From Paulownia fortunei (Eukaryota > Streptophyta > Magnoliopsida > Lamiales > Paulowniaceae), in contig CM033116.1 of the NCBI GenBank assembly GCA_019321725.1, positions 18,807,869 to 18,871,868 on the forward strand: 64,000 nt of DNA, given 5' to 3'. A program made the position numbers and the translations under genes. Shown piece by piece: positions 13,813 to 26,900 of this stretch. Position 1 is the stretch's first letter, and each line of letters begins with the position of its first letter. The notes under the pieces are model-generated. The model was not told the origin of the DNA. It saw only the letters and a list, made by a program, of their open reading frames with translations, and searched no databases.

Positions 13813-14441
13813 TTAGGGGATGTTTTTTTTTTTTTCTCCTCCAGTCAGAATTTTCATTTCTAGTATTTTCAGTGGAGCTTTATTAATTTTTGTAAGATTA
13901 AAAATATATTTGGATAATTATTTTTAGATAAAAAATTATAGGGTTAAATGAAATTATATTTGGTTTATTGTTTTCAATGAAATAATTTACAAATTATGTG
14001 TATATAATATTAAATAATTTGATAGTGGTAGGTCCACAATTAATAAATGAATGTGAATTGGATATTTTAATATAATAAATTTTAAGTAGTGGGTCCTATA
14101 ATAATGATGTAATAAATAATAAAAATATGTTAAAAAAATTAATGGGTAGTTATGAGTTTCATATTATTAATGTAGATAGTAATAAAAATATATTAATGAG
14201 AGAGTTATTGTATAGTTGTGGATCTCATTATTTAGAATTTGAGAGAAATGAGTTGATTAAAAAAGAAAAATTGACTGATATTGTATAAAAATATGTATGA
14301 AAATGAGGAAAATAAGATTAAGAAGTGCTTTGAGTGAAAAAATAAAAAATATTATTTTTAATGAGATTGGATAAAATAAATATAATTATTTATTTTAAAT
14401 AGTATAAAATGAAAAAATTCTCAAAACAAACGAGCCCTTAA
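13813..14441. mobile_element. MITE-like element with TTAGGGG / CGAGCCCTTAA ends
   Basis: The left end TTAGGGGATGTTT and the right end CAAACGAGCCCTTAA form imperfect inverted termini around an AT-rich, non-coding, roughly 630-bp interior. The TTAAGGGCTCGTTTG terminus is a familiar plant MITE end. Boundaries are approximate. Confidence 0.45.
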
Positions 14442-16620
14442 TTTCTGGAAACCAACAAATTTCTAGTGTGGATAATTTTCATTTTTCCCTAACAAACAAA
14501 AGGGATTGGGATTTTAGAGTCACATAACCTCATCGATTGAAATTCGCCCTTTTCTGCCAGAACTTTGAAAGAATAAGTTTTATTTGGTGCAGTCATAGAG
14601 ATCTGTTCTGTCATAATCATATCTAGATGATAATCTAAAATAAAAACAAAACGTACAAAACCCATGCAGGATAGACATCCACGTGTTTTTTTTTTTTTTT
14701 TAATTTTGTAAACAAAATATTCAAATGCAATAAGACAGTCGGATAAGACAGAGATTGAAAGCGGCCATATAGCCACTAATGATGTAAATACTTACATATT
14801 TGTATTGGTGTCACCTTGATGAGTAGGTTTACACCTTGTGGACATAGTAAATATCCATATACAAATTAATCATCAATTTATTTGGATAACAATGAGGTAT
14901 AAGCCAAAATAGATTTAAATAAGTTCAAAAAATTTATTTGGATTATGAGATGGAATAAATATAATATTTAATAAATTAAATTTATGAAATTTATAAGATA
15001 ATGAATAAATTAAATTATAATGTTTAAACTAAACTCAATACGCCATAAGGTTTAATCCCACAAAAATCCTCATATCAGTACTTAAAATAAAATACCTTCA
15101 ATTTTTGTTATTAAAAAATACGTAATTATTTATATATTTATATATTGTAAAAATTGTAACTTACCTATAATAATCCACTCAACAACTTACATTTAATAAA
15201 AGTACTGTTAAAAAGTAATGACACCATATCAAATAAATAGTTCATCTTCTAAATTGTTTTTTTCTGATTCTCATTTTTGAGCCTCCACCTACACTAACAT
15301 TATTTTTGAATAAAGAGATATTGATGTCATGTATCAATGGTTCATCTTATTCTTATTCTTATTCTTATTATTATTATTATTCATACTCTCTCAATTTAAA
15401 AAAAAATTGATTTGTTAATTTATTTAAATTGATTTTTCGCCCACTTGAAAAATATAAAATCGAGGAGGTCAAGAGCTGCATCCTTTGTATCATCCGAATT
15501 GAAATCCAATGTGATAACCCAGAAGGATACTATGAATTTGATTGGTGACATTTTTATATCTTAATGCAAGTCATGAACTAGTTAATAATACAGTTAGCAC
15601 TTTCAATATCATAAATTTATCCTGTCATATTCAAAACCAGGTGATAATTCAAAATGAAAACAAAACTTTATGATTATTTTCGGTCTCAAAAAATTTTAAA
15701 TCAAAATAAAAATACAACAGAATTTTCCTATGATGCATTTACTTTTTTTTTTTTTTTTTGTATCATAAATGATTATACTTCTTCGAGGGCACAATCAAAA
15801 CAATCACATACTATGCGAGATGAATAAATATGTACCATATAATAGAATTAGTTATAATTCTAATTTGATTGGACTTTAATTAAACTCAAGTAAAATCGTA
15901 ATGAGGAAATTATATTTGTCATTTATTTATATACAATTCAAGAAAAACGAACAATCATATGACAATCGCAATAATAATTCTTAGTTTATTAGTCAGGTAT
16001 GATCAAATATAATTTTATGTAATAATTTTTTATTAAATAGGATAAGCGGCAATATCCATGCCACACTTGTTCATCGATGTATTTTTATAATGAATAAATA
16101 TTTTATTTTATAAAAATATAATATTTATTTATTATTTATATATTCGATATATTATTCATTAAGTGTAGCATCTTAAAAATTGAATAGTTTTGAAAAAAAA
16201 AAAAAGCTTATATTTAAGAATGTATGATGAAAAAAGATTTGATATTTATATTCTAAAAAATAATATCCATGCTCCACTTTGATTTTGTCCTATTATAATA
16301 TTTACAATCTTATTAATTTTGGAAATGAAATATAACCTTCTAGTAACAAGTTCAACTCAGTCACCCAAAAACAAAAAAAAAAAAGCAAAAAAAAATAGTG
16401 AATCCAGGTATGAACACGTAAGCAAATCTTATAGGCTCGTGCCTCGTGTAGAAGACAAATAAAGTAATGTTTCTTGCAACCCAAGACAGCATATCCATTA
16501 CCCACTTCTTAAATTCTGTAAATTGGGGAGGAGAAATGGTCAGACCGTAGTCATAGCTTATCAACAAACAACACGTTTCTCAAAAAATCCAAATCTGAAA
16601 ATCCCCAACTCACAACCAAG
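14442..16620. other. AT-rich intergenic sequence
   Basis: Nothing recognisable as a gene. Short frames on the minus strand at 14489-14776, 16302-16505 and 16361-16567 lack domains and carry homopolymer-encoded residues. Confidence 0.5.
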
Positions 16621-16633
16621 TAATCATTTATCA

Positions 16634-16676
16634 CCCCCCCCCCCCCCCCTCCCTCCCTCCCTCCCTCCCTCCCACC
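16634..16676. repeat. Poly-C tract followed by (CTCC)n
   Basis: A run of about 16 C is followed by six CTCC-type units. It is a low-complexity tract that can form G-quadruplex or i-motif structures. It is the source of artefactual proline- and glycine-rich reading frames on the two strands. Confidence 0.9.
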
Positions 16677-16796
16677 TTTTGCACTCACCAAGAGACATGC
16701 CCCAATTCCTTGACCCCTTAACCCTACCCTCCCCACAGAAGCCAATCCTCCAAACCCCTACTCATTAAATTCGCCTTTCATCTCTAATTACCAACT

Positions 16797-16821
16797 TATA
16801 TATATATATATATATATATAT
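16797..16821. repeat. (TA)n microsatellite
   Basis: An uninterrupted AT dinucleotide run. Similar runs occur near 17890, 21892, 23706, 23959, 30648 and 43985. Confidence 0.9.
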
Positions 16822-17581
16822 GTTTTTAATGATTAACATAAGTTAGAAAGTGCACCCAATTAAGCTTATGAATACATTTACGAAAGTTTTTTTATGTTTG
16901 TAAGAGTGAAACATCACCTAATAATACTCTTTATGTCTTAAATTTATCAATTTTTTGCTGCTGTCTTTTCTAAAATTACTCTTTTATTTGAAGTGGTGAC
17001 TTAACAACACTAACTATCAAATATTATTTTTAAAAATATTAATATAATACAAAATAAACTCTTATCTAAAATTTTGCATTAATCAATGTAAGAGATAGGA
17101 AAGACTGAAATATTTGACAAAGGATGTATTACATTAAGAAATGAATGCTCCCCTTAATGCTATTTATCACTTATTTTTTTATGTGCAATAAAGGATGATT
17201 TAGTTAGTTTATTCAGAAAATATAGAAATATCATTAGATAAAATAATAAATATTAAAATTAGTAAGTTTTATAATATCAGTACTACCAAAAAAAAAGAAA
17301 GAAAGAAAACAATATAATAACATAGACAGAGAAAATGGATCATTTCATATTTTAAGGCAGGGAACATTTACTTCAAGACAGATGACTTGAATAATTTTAT
17401 AGGAGCTTGCAATTTGTGACTTTAGCATGCCAATATGACCACCTCATTTTTCCAAGTCACAATTGGTGTACTATATCTTGTATTCTTCATTTTTATACTT
17501 CAAAATGTAAGTTGAGCATTGGAAGCAGCAAGGCAATAAAAACAAATGCACTCTACCCCATTAAAGTTATAACTTTAGTTT

Positions 17582-17710
17582 GTTTTTGAGTTTTTCAAAA
17601 TATAATTTGGAAAACATTTAATTTTAAAATTAAAAAAAATTATTTGTTTGTTTTCGAGTTTTTCAAACTATAATTTGGGAAATATTAAATATTAAAATTA
17701 AACATTTTTG
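17582..17710. repeat. Two-copy imperfect tandem repeat, period about 68 bp
   Basis: The units start at 17582 and 17650, each with a GAGTTTTTCAAA core and a TATAATTTGG block. Non-coding. Confidence 0.65.
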
Positions 17711-18042
17711 TAGGAGCAGCAATGACACCGCTATTTAGAGAGTATGATCCAAGACTTTTTTTTTCTATTCACCTTAATCATCGTATACATCTTTTATTTT
17801 AATTTGATTTCGTTGTCTATTTTAATTTTATTTTAATTCACCTTATTCACTATATGCATCTTTTGTTTCTAACTTTCAAACACATCTTATAATATATATA
17901 TATATATATATTTATGTACTTGAAGTATATATATTTTTATGTACATAAAGTATATTTGTAAAATAATATAAAATGAAAGTGAAACACACACAACCACCAC
18001 CAACCACTTCACCCAGTCTTTCTTGTGGCCGCGCGTGCCTAC

Positions 18043-18048
18043 CACGTG
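18043..18048. promoter_or_regulatory. G-box CACGTG upstream of the DUF506 gene
   Basis: A perfect palindromic CACGTG about 465 bp upstream of the DUF506 ATG, within ACCACGTGCA. bHLH and bZIP factors bind this element. Function here is inferred. Confidence 0.45.
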
Positions 18049-18131
18049 CAGAATGGTTTAGAAACGCAGCCCACATGGCCCAATCACCTCCGTCCACGTA
18101 ACATGACCATGTATGGCTAGAATAATCCAAC

Positions 18132-18139
18132 GCATATGC
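18132..18139. promoter_or_regulatory. P1BS-type site 1 (GCATATGC)
   Basis: It matches the PHR1 binding consensus GNATATNC perfectly and is palindromic. It lies about 370 bp upstream of the DUF506 ATG and is the first of three such sites. Confidence 0.5.
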
Positions 18140-18196
18140 CTGACGCTGCTGCACTGTAATGACAGTACTTAAACCCTCGTACTGGTATACAACCCA

Positions 18197-18204
18197 GTAT
18201 ATCC
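18197..18204. promoter_or_regulatory. P1BS-type site 2 (GTATATCC)
   Basis: It matches GNATATNC, about 310 bp upstream of the DUF506 ATG and 65 bp from site 1. Confidence 0.5.
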
Positions 18205-18307
18205 TTTCCCACCAGTCCCACTTCTTTATCCCATCAAACGAACACCCATGATTTATCTCAACCATTTTTCCTTTTCTGTGAATTTATTATAAATCCCAGT
18301 TTCCTTG

Positions 18308-18315
18308 GAATATTC
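18308..18315. promoter_or_regulatory. P1BS-type site 3 (GAATATTC)
   Basis: It matches GNATATNC and lies inside the palindrome GGAATATTCC. It is about 200 bp upstream of the ATG and 91 bp upstream of the probable TATA box. Confidence 0.5.
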
Positions 18316-18405
18316 CTTTGGAAATTCCTCGGCTTATTGCCATTTATTAAGCTAAACCGCTTATTTTAAGCACTTAAACATTCTCTATCTCAGGGAGTCT
18401 CTCAT

Positions 18406-18411
18406 TATAAA
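18406..18411 (+). promoter_or_regulatory. Probable TATA box of the DUF506 gene
   Basis: TATAAA in CTCATTATAAAGGAACC, 105 bp upstream of the ATG, in a less AT-rich context than the surrounding spacer. A start of transcription near 18435-18445 would leave a 5' leader of about 70 nt. Confidence 0.55.
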
Positions 18412-18510
18412 GGAACCACTTAATCTGAAGCTCTTTATCAAAAGGAAATAAGCTGTTTGAGCAAAAAGCACTTTCTTTATCCGAAAACTTAAAAAAAGTT
18501 AAGGGAAGAA

Positions 18511-19416
18511 ATGATGTCTGGTTTTACGAGAATGAAGAGAGTGACTGACCCGTTAGATGATATGGCGAAGGCGCGGATCGTCGGCCAGGATAGGATTGGA
18601 CCGGATTATGTCAGCAGCGGCAGCGAATACAGCGCTCAAGCAGACGATGACGTCACCTCATCGAGCCTCTCCGAGCTTTTCTTCGGTTTCAACGTCGATG
18701 ACGCCGAGGACTCGTCTCCGGAGAGCGGTGGCTCGGATTGTGAGCGCGATCCGTCAATGTGCGACACGAGTGGTGCGAACGTTGATTTGATTAGGCCGAT
18801 TCTGCAAGATCAGAGAGACGCGTTTAAAAATGTGCTCACGGTTCACGTTTGGAAAGCGGTTCAGGTGTTTTCGCGCGTGAGAACAAATAAGCAGATTGTG
18901 CGGAGAAACGTGATGGCGTACCTGAGAAACTGCGGTTACAATGCGGCGGTCTGTAAAACGAAGTGGGAGAGCTCCGGCGGACTCACCGGCGGGAACTACG
19001 AGTTCATAGACGTTCTCCAGACGGAACATTCTACGAGGTACTTTATCGACTTGGATTTCGCTGCGGAGTTCGAGATCGCGAGGCCGACGAGTTCTTACGA
19101 GCGTCTGCTACAGCACTTGCCGACAATTTTCGTCGGAACGAGCGAAGATTTGAAGCAGGTTCTGAAGGTGGTGAGCGTCGCCGCGAAGCGATCGTTGAAG
19201 AGCAGAGGCCTCCACCTGCCGCCGTGGAGGAAACACCGTTTCATGCAGAACAAGTGGCTCGGTCCGTACCGCCGCACGCAGAACCTATTTCCTGTGTCGT
19301 TTTCATCTCCATCGCCGGCGAATCATAGTTATGGCGTTAAGTGCCGCGCCGTCGGTTTTGTTGCCGCCGTTAACGGCGGGCATTTATTGTTTCCCGCGAC
19401 AGCCCGTACGAGATGA
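18511..19416 (+). CDS. DUF506 family protein (PDDEXK-like)
   Basis: A single intact exon of 301 codons, distinctly GC-richer than its surroundings. The start is the first of two adjacent ATGs (MMSGFTR); a third in-frame Met at residue 8 is also possible. Residues 1-90 are acidic and serine-rich with the family motif LSELFFGF at 53-60. The conserved core spans about 108-255: NVMAYLRNCGYNAAVCKTKW (133-152), GGNYEFIDVL (160-169), then RYFIDLDFAAEFEIARPT (176-193), the signature block of the family. LPTIFVGT (203-210) and LPPWRKHRFMQNKWLGPYRR (236-255) follow. DUF506 proteins are distantly related to PDDEXK nucleases, but no nuclease activity is established. One Arabidopsis member, RXR1, restrains root-hair elongation and responds to phosphate starvation. 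The upstream P1BS cluster fits that biology. The exact paralogue role is unknown. Confidence 0.93.
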   Translation: MMSGFTRMKRVTDPLDDMAKARIVGQDRIGPDYVSSGSEYSAQADDDVTSSSLSELFFGFNVDDAEDSSPESGGSDCERDPSMCDTSGANVDLIRPILQDQRDAFKNVLTVHVWKAVQVFSRVRTNKQIVRRNVMAYLRNCGYNAAVCKTKWESSGGLTGGNYEFIDVLQTEHSTRYFIDLDFAAEFEIARPTSSYERLLQHLPTIFVGTSEDLKQVLKVVSVAAKRSLKSRGLHLPPWRKHRFMQNKWLGPYRRTQNLFPVSFSSPSPANHSYGVKCRAVGFVAAVNGGHLLFPATARTR

Positions 19417-21887
19417 TTAGGATGGGATATTAATATAATACTCCTGTATAATTTGAAATTAAAAATATGATTTTGGGGAATTTTGTCGTTTTGTGTTCAT
19501 AAAAATTTAGCTAATTTATTCAATATTATCCTTTCCTTTCAGTAGTGTAACGCGGCAAATGCACGTTGTAGACATGACGGCGCAGATTACCTTCGCTGCA
19601 CGTGCAAATAGGATATTGTGGTTGAGTTAAGAAAAAGGTTGTTTATTTTTATTTTTGCAAATTATATTTGTAGTCCCTAAAATTTCAATTTTGTATTTTT
19701 TCGCCTCTCATGTTAAAATTGTGATGTTACGGTGTTTGGAATTTTAGTCCTTAAAATCTGTCACGTGCACTTTGCATGTCATTCTTTTTTGAAGCAAAGT
19801 GGTCAAAATATAATTTGGTAAAGTTGTGTGTGACTTACTGATATATTTTGATAAATTACCAAAATCAACTAAAATTTTATCTCAATATATTCCAAGTAAA
19901 TATTAATAATACAAAATTATTAGTTCATCAAAATGTTGATCCTCTTTTGTTTAGGTTTTATCAAATTAACAAAGCGAAAATGAATTTAATTTTTAAATTT
20001 TTTTTAATATTTTATAAAATTTCAATACGACCAAATGTTTGCTCATGGTCCACATGGTTATTAAAAAAAAATTCTTAAATAATAATCAAAATTTTTAAGT
20101 TCAGCTTGATAATTATTAAGTTGAGCTTAGTATAAATTCAACTCAAGGTAAAAGTAGGCTTGAGTTTAAATTCAAATCGATCATGAAAAAGATGTAGACT
20201 TGATTTGAATTAGTTTTAGATGTTTTATATATATTTCTTAATGTATACATAAATTGCATAAACACTAGTAAGTACTAATATATATAATCATAAAAGAATT
20301 TATTCTAAACTTAAAATTTTCAAAATTTCATACATGAATTATAAGGACAATTTAGAAAAATTTAAATTTTAAAGAAATTTTGAAAGAAAATCCACCCTAC
20401 TTATAAATTTAAAAAAAATTCAAGTAATAAAAGTTGATGTTATGTTTCTTCCTTTGAGGCAAGGGCTTCTCATCATTTTCTACCATCAAAGTTCATACTT
20501 TTTAAGTTATAAGTAATTTATCCACATTTTTAAGCTTAATTTTTTGCTTGTAAGTAAGTTATAATATTTTCAATTATGGCTTTTTGATTGAAATTCATAC
20601 AAGGAAAATTTTCTGTAAAATTTTTAAATTGTAAAAGAGATGTTGAATTAAATATTTTATATAATTTAAAATGATTTTTCATTTTAATTTTTATTTTTGA
20701 AGCATTTTGGCTTTATTTTATTGATCATGGTTTAAGCTCGAAGTTTGTATAGTTTGTTTTTTCAAACCAAAGTTGAGTTTTGAAAGAAAAAATAAAATAA
20801 AAATTTAAACAAGCGTGAATCTAAAACTCAATGTATTGACAATAAAGTGTTGCCATTTTCTTTTTTTGGGATCACTTTCATTTTTTTCTTAATTTAAATT
20901 CTTTATGTTGTCCTTGAAATTTAAAAATTATTGGATACATATTTAAATTTATATGATATTTATTTTCTTTGGAGTCCAAAATCAATTTAAGTTGAATCTA
21001 TTTTCACTGAAATTAATTTGATTTGAAATTATATAATTTTTTTAAAAATTATCAAATCGAGCTTGCCGAATTTGACAATCATAATCAGTAGTTTAATAGT
21101 TTAAGTGACACACCACTTGCGAAAATATTAAACTTAATTTCAAAATATTAAAAAATTAAAATAAATTTCGAATCGGGAAAGTAATAGTTACAAGCACATG
21201 ACACGTACAAAATCATCTCAAAGTACTAAAGAAAAAACAAAATATGCTCATGAAAATTCACCCCTCCTTTTCCTATATTTAAAGTAAAATAAATCAAATA
21301 TGTATAGTGGCAAAACTCTTTAAATTTTTTAAAATAATTTTAATAAAATACGATATTTTTATAGGACGTTATAATTAGTATTGTGATAAAATATGCTGAT
21401 TTTTTTTCTTTAATAAAGCGATTTATTTCCTTTACTTAGATTACACCATACTAATTTATTTTTTTTATTTCTCAATATGTATATATAATTTTATTGAATA
21501 ATATATTTTTTATTGATAATCCTTACACATAAATGTATTATTTATATGAAATAATTAGGTATTTTTTATCGATATATTTTTAAATTAATCTTGAATTTTA
21601 AAAATGAATTTTATTATATCAATCAATTTTTTTAAATTAATTAAACAATATTCGAATTATAAATTTTAGGAACTAACCAATTATATGTGTAAAATTTGGT
21701 TACCATGCAAATATGAGGTTGATGGGCGTGGTTACGTGGCAGGCTTATATCTATTATATTAATCAGTCATGGACTTCGATGTGACGGCTGGATTGGACAA
21801 CTGGGAGTCGCTATTGATATAATTGGGTCACATACATGATTTATAATGGGTCACATACATATAATAAATCAACTGGGACAATTGGGT

Positions 21888-21922
<35 letters not shown>

Positions 21923-22190
21923 GTAAATCATGAATGTGTGGATCATGTATGTGTAGCAATTATAATTGTGAAATTTGAGATCCATTCATTAAATTTTTTA
22001 ATAATTTACAATTCGTTAGACTCATTAAATATATTTTATAATTTAAAAAAAAAAAATATGAATTTAAAAATAATATTATTATTTAAAAAAAATATTTTAA
22101 ATATAATATTATATAAAATTATATTAAAATAAAAAAATAAATTAAATGGGCTTGGGATGTTACGATTTGAAATAAAAAAATTAATATTTA
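19417..22190. other. AT-rich intergenic sequence
   Basis: 3' flank of the DUF506 gene, then spacer. 20080-21080 carries the degenerate AARTTCAANTCGA-type text of a dispersed non-coding repeat. A (TA)n run lies near 21892-21920. No gene is supported. Confidence 0.5.
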
Positions 22191-22460
22191 TTTTAAATTT
22201 ATTTTAAATCAAACGAGAACGAGCATGTTCGAATTTGAAACCAGGATATAACCCTTGCCCTACCCCCTCTCTCCCTCTAAAGACAGAGAGAAAGGGGTGG
22301 GGGTCCGCGTATACTAAGGATAAGGTTAAAATTAAAGAAGGAGATAAGGCTAATTTGCTTTTGTCCTTTGGTGGTTTGCTTTTATAAGGGGGTGCCCTTT
22401 TTTGGGGTTGGGGGGTGCCTTCTTTCACCGGGGCCAATGGGTGCCCTCGGGGAATATCTT
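22191..22460. other. GC-richer patch in the spacer, unidentified
   Basis: Composition jumps here, with CCCTACCCCCTCTCTCCC, several GGGGTG runs and repeated GGGTGCC blocks. The 77-codon minus-strand frame is proline- and lysine-rich with no domain. It may be a fragment of a mobile element; I do not recognise it. Confidence 0.3.
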
Positions 22461-23957
22461 GATTCTTGTTGCTTCAATTTTTCGTTAATTTTTTTATATA
22501 TATTTTTACTGTCCTAATTTTAAAACTCCCAACCCAATTTTTTAGTTGAAATTGAAAAAATAAATTTTTTTATATTATTATTTTAAAATATAATAGTTTG
22601 AAGTTGTTACATTGTTACTTAAAATAGTAGTTTTGAAAAAAAAAAAAAAAAACTACTTTGAAAACTAAATTCTTAATTCAAACATCCCAAAAAAATAAAA
22701 GTCATAAATTTGAAATAAATAGAGTTTATTTGGGGTCGTGATTGTAATGGAATAGGATGAGGTAGGGTAGATGTCGATCCAAAAGTCCAAATAATATGAG
22801 TGTGTCAAATTTTGAAACTAATAAGAACGTTAGGTTTGTTGGGGTGGCCCTAAATAAAAAAATTTCAATGTCTAAATCAAATATAGGCCGTGAAAAAAAT
22901 ATAAGATTGCTTAGATCAAGTAAAAATAGGAAGTTAAACCACAAATTACCTTTTGATTTTGTTATAATGGAGTATTTATAAGATGAAAATTATGTGAGTG
23001 TGATATATGTTATTTGTCAAGTGTTAACAAGTAGAATGATCATCATGAGTTGCATCGTAGTCGAGATCCTGCGGTAGACCGTACGGGTCATGTCCAAAAT
23101 CGACTCAAGTTAGAACTTGTATAAAAGTGCGCATATCCTATCCTATTTGGCCATAAAATTACCCTGAAAAATATGAAAAAATTCGAGTTATTCCTCATTA
23201 ATAATATATAATTAATAGATAGATAATATATAATAAACAAAAAAAAAACTCTTATTCAAGCTAATAATACATGCGGACTTTTTATCATTGAGCATAATAA
23301 CTACCATAAAAGAGTAATTTTATTTTAAATATGCTAATTGAAAATCATAAACTCTTTATATGAAGTAAGTAATAACTGACATATTGTTTTCTTTTTTCAG
23401 GAGACTCTAATCTCTCAGCTCAAGCAAAAACATTCAAATAAAAATAAAATAATAGTCAGTAATAGAAAGTTTAAAACTTCTTAATATCCGATTCAATCTT
23501 CTCTAAAAGTACAAAAAGAAAAATAAATAAATCTGAAAGCTCTTCTTTGTGGTGATAATATCGAAATATCAAGTTGGCTCAATCATTTTTATATTGATCC
23601 ACAATGATTCAGATTTTATTTATGAAACTAAAAGATTGTGAAGTTTTTCCAAGTGTTTAAGATATGATCTATTGAGATTTAGGATGAGAGTAGAACGAGT
23701 TACTTATATATATATATATATTATATATATATATATATTTAAAGGGGTATGCGTATATATATCAATTAAAAGGAAGTAACCAACACCATTTGATAAATAG
23801 GTGGCACATGCGCTATTTTACAAATTGCCAATAAAAATAAATAATTAATGCTCTTTGAATGGACTGTGCAACTAATTTCTTAATGGGATGTAGATTGCAA
23901 ATAAATAGATTTTGATTTGGGTATTTATCAATTTAATGCTTGTAATAATTTCGATGG

Positions 23958-23995
<38 letters not shown>

Positions 23996-26900
23996 CACAA
24001 TCATATAAAGAAAGTCCAAGAAAATATATTAAAATTTAGATTTTTTTATCATAGTTAAATTATAGTTGTTTTCTTCTATTTTTTGGCTCGCTTTCATCCC
24101 AATCCAATAACAATGTAAGGAATTTTGATCTACAATTCAAATTTGAAACTCGACCTAAGATCAATTCTATTAGTAACAAAATAAAAAATATATATATAAA
24201 AAAAAATCAAGTTACTTGAATTTGATTCGTATTCGATTTGATTAAAGTCCATTCAAGTTCAACTTGATAATCAATCAAATCAAGATGAAACACAATTTTT
24301 GAAATTTAATAAAAATTTAAATAAATTTAAACATGTTCAACTCTACTCGATTCAATTCGATTACACCCCAACCTTCTATACTTAACCACTATAAATATAC
24401 ACACACACACACAACGGTTCATGCTTTGTTGTTCCAATTTAAATACTTTCCGTAGAAAGGACATTGATTTTGGTTAAGCCCAAACTTCAACAGGTTCATT
24501 TGATTTCATCTTTGTGAAGTCATCTTAATTATTTAGATAGTCGAATATAAAATTAGTTAAAAAATTATTTAATTTATTTTAGAAATTTGTGAAAATAGTT
24601 ATTCAATAAATGATTATTCACAGAAAAATAACCGTTAGTTGGCGATTGTAATTAAAGTGCAAATATGAGCCCAACAAAATAACATAAGTTACTGATGCTA
24701 TGTTTAAAGCCCATAAATTTTTTTAATAAGTGGCCCAAATAGTTGTATGGAGTTTCTCCGTTTTTGCTGTTTTTTTGGTGAAGTTGTGATAGAAATTTAG
24801 AAGTTTTCATTCGTAATTTTCGAATCGAATCGAATTGAAATTTTAGTAAATTAAAAAATTTAGTATGCATGGCATACAAAATATTAAATTAAATTAATCA
24901 ATTTAGTTCGGTTATTACGAATTTTTTTTCCGCATTTCGGTAACCAATTTTTCTTTAAATAAGAAATAATTAAAAACTAAATATTAAAATCATAATTATA
25001 TTTTTTCAGTTTTTATATTTTTATTTTTGATAAGTAAAAAATTAAAAATAAATAAAAGATATAAAAAAATATATAAAAATAATAATTAGATATTCAATTT
25101 TAATTTTTATAAAAATTCGATATTCGATTTGGTTTTCATTTTTGATTTCGGTATTAGCCTTTATTAAATGTGCTTCTTTTTATTTATCTATAATCTAAAA
25201 TTGTTAGATATAGAAAAATATTCAATGTTCTTAACAAAACTAATAATAGATGTGCTATATCGAATATAGATCATTTGTTGCAGTTTTTTTTTTTTCCATA
25301 AGTTCAGTAAAAAATAAAAAGCAAAATTCCTATAAAAACTTAAAATAGTTGCTTTTGCTGCTAACTTGTCCACACTAAAGTTTATTACCTCCCTATTAGC
25401 AAAAGTTGATGGATAGTTTGTGAGTTAAAATCAATTGACATCCAAAAAAACAAAAAAGATATAGTCAAATTAAATGTTTATGTGATTGTCTTAGGTTCCC
25501 TAAAGTAATTTAATATTTAATGTAATTCAAAGAGTTTTATAAGAAGAAGGAATAGTGATGGAAAATTTACAGATGTTATGTTTTAAAAGTGATATGGCCT
25601 AAATCTGACGTGGAAAAATTTTATCGTTAAATAAAAAAAGAGAATTTTACCTTAAATAACTTGTTAATAATACTATTTTTAGTATGTTGGAAGTGTGTTA
25701 ATGAATCCAAGACATGCGTCCACAAACTCGCGCTTTTTGAAAATGGGTTCTCTGCTTGCATCACAAGCAGACGGTTAAAAGGGTTGTGGGTTGTTTCAGG
25801 AAAATCCCTCTAATACCTAATTTAGTAAATATCGTAAAGAATAAGTATTAACACAAAACGTGAAATAAAATTATATACTTTGTAAATATAAAAATACAAA
25901 TTATTTATACTTATTTATTTTGGGATATGGATCTCATATGTCTTTGATATAATATAAGACTCATAGATTTAGTTACTTTATCAGATAAATATTTTGTATT
26001 TTAGGGCCACTTGACTATCAACTTACTCTTGAATTTGAGTCAATTATGTATTGGGTTACTATACAAATAAAATAAATAAATAAATATAATTTTCATACAC
26101 ATCAGCTACCTAATTAACAGTTAACTTACTTTACACGATTTATTCAAAGAAGAAAATAGAATCATTCTCTTATTTCATTACTTTATTGCTCCACTGTGTA
26201 AAGGCTTCATAATTATTGAGGTATATTTTTATATTACCTTATTATACTTCATTATTCTTATATTATTTTCCAAAACTCATACTTACTTTGGAGGGTTTTC
26301 GTTTCATTGGACAAACCATAATACCCCTAACCCCTTTTTTAACAGGTGTTTTTAGGCATTTTCTGAATAAAAATTGGAGATTTAAGGTGTTGATTGAAAA
26401 TTTTTGAATGAATAATTTTTGTATGAATCGAAAAGGTTGACGTGATGTGACTAAGAGGAAAAATTAATTAAAGATCAATACGTTATTTGATTTGATGGAA
26501 GTAACAACAATAAACAAAACACAACAATTTGAGGAGGTAAGGAGACATTGAATAAACCCTTTAATCGGCCACTTAGAGGTCAATTATTCGAAATTTATGA
26601 TTAATTACTTAAATTCATTAGGGTTGGTAAATATCTTAAAATAAACACAAACTTTAAGGCTTCATGGATTTAAAATTAAAAATTTTAAATTTATAATAAT
26701 AAATCCATCAAGCTTATTTAAATAATTTATTAATACAATGTATTTCAAATATTTAAACTTTAATTTTGAGATATTTTTTGAATTATTGTGGTGGATTTCA
26801 AATCCATTTTATATGAAGTCATTTGAAATCCTTCCATCAAATTCAAATCCTTCTATCCAAATACAACCTAAGGTTACTTGTAATATTTTAATAAAATATT

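Noticed and set aside
16523..16768. Proline-rich plus frame and glycine-rich minus frame.
   Set aside because: Both are translations of the poly-C and CTCC microsatellite and have no independent coding support.
18754..19328. Alternative frames of 91, 121 and 60 codons inside the DUF506 gene.
   Set aside because: They are shadows of the 301-codon frame, which carries the complete DUF506 motif series.
22204..22437. 77-codon minus frame rich in Pro and Lys.
   Set aside because: No domain and no splice partners; composition follows the GC-rich patch.
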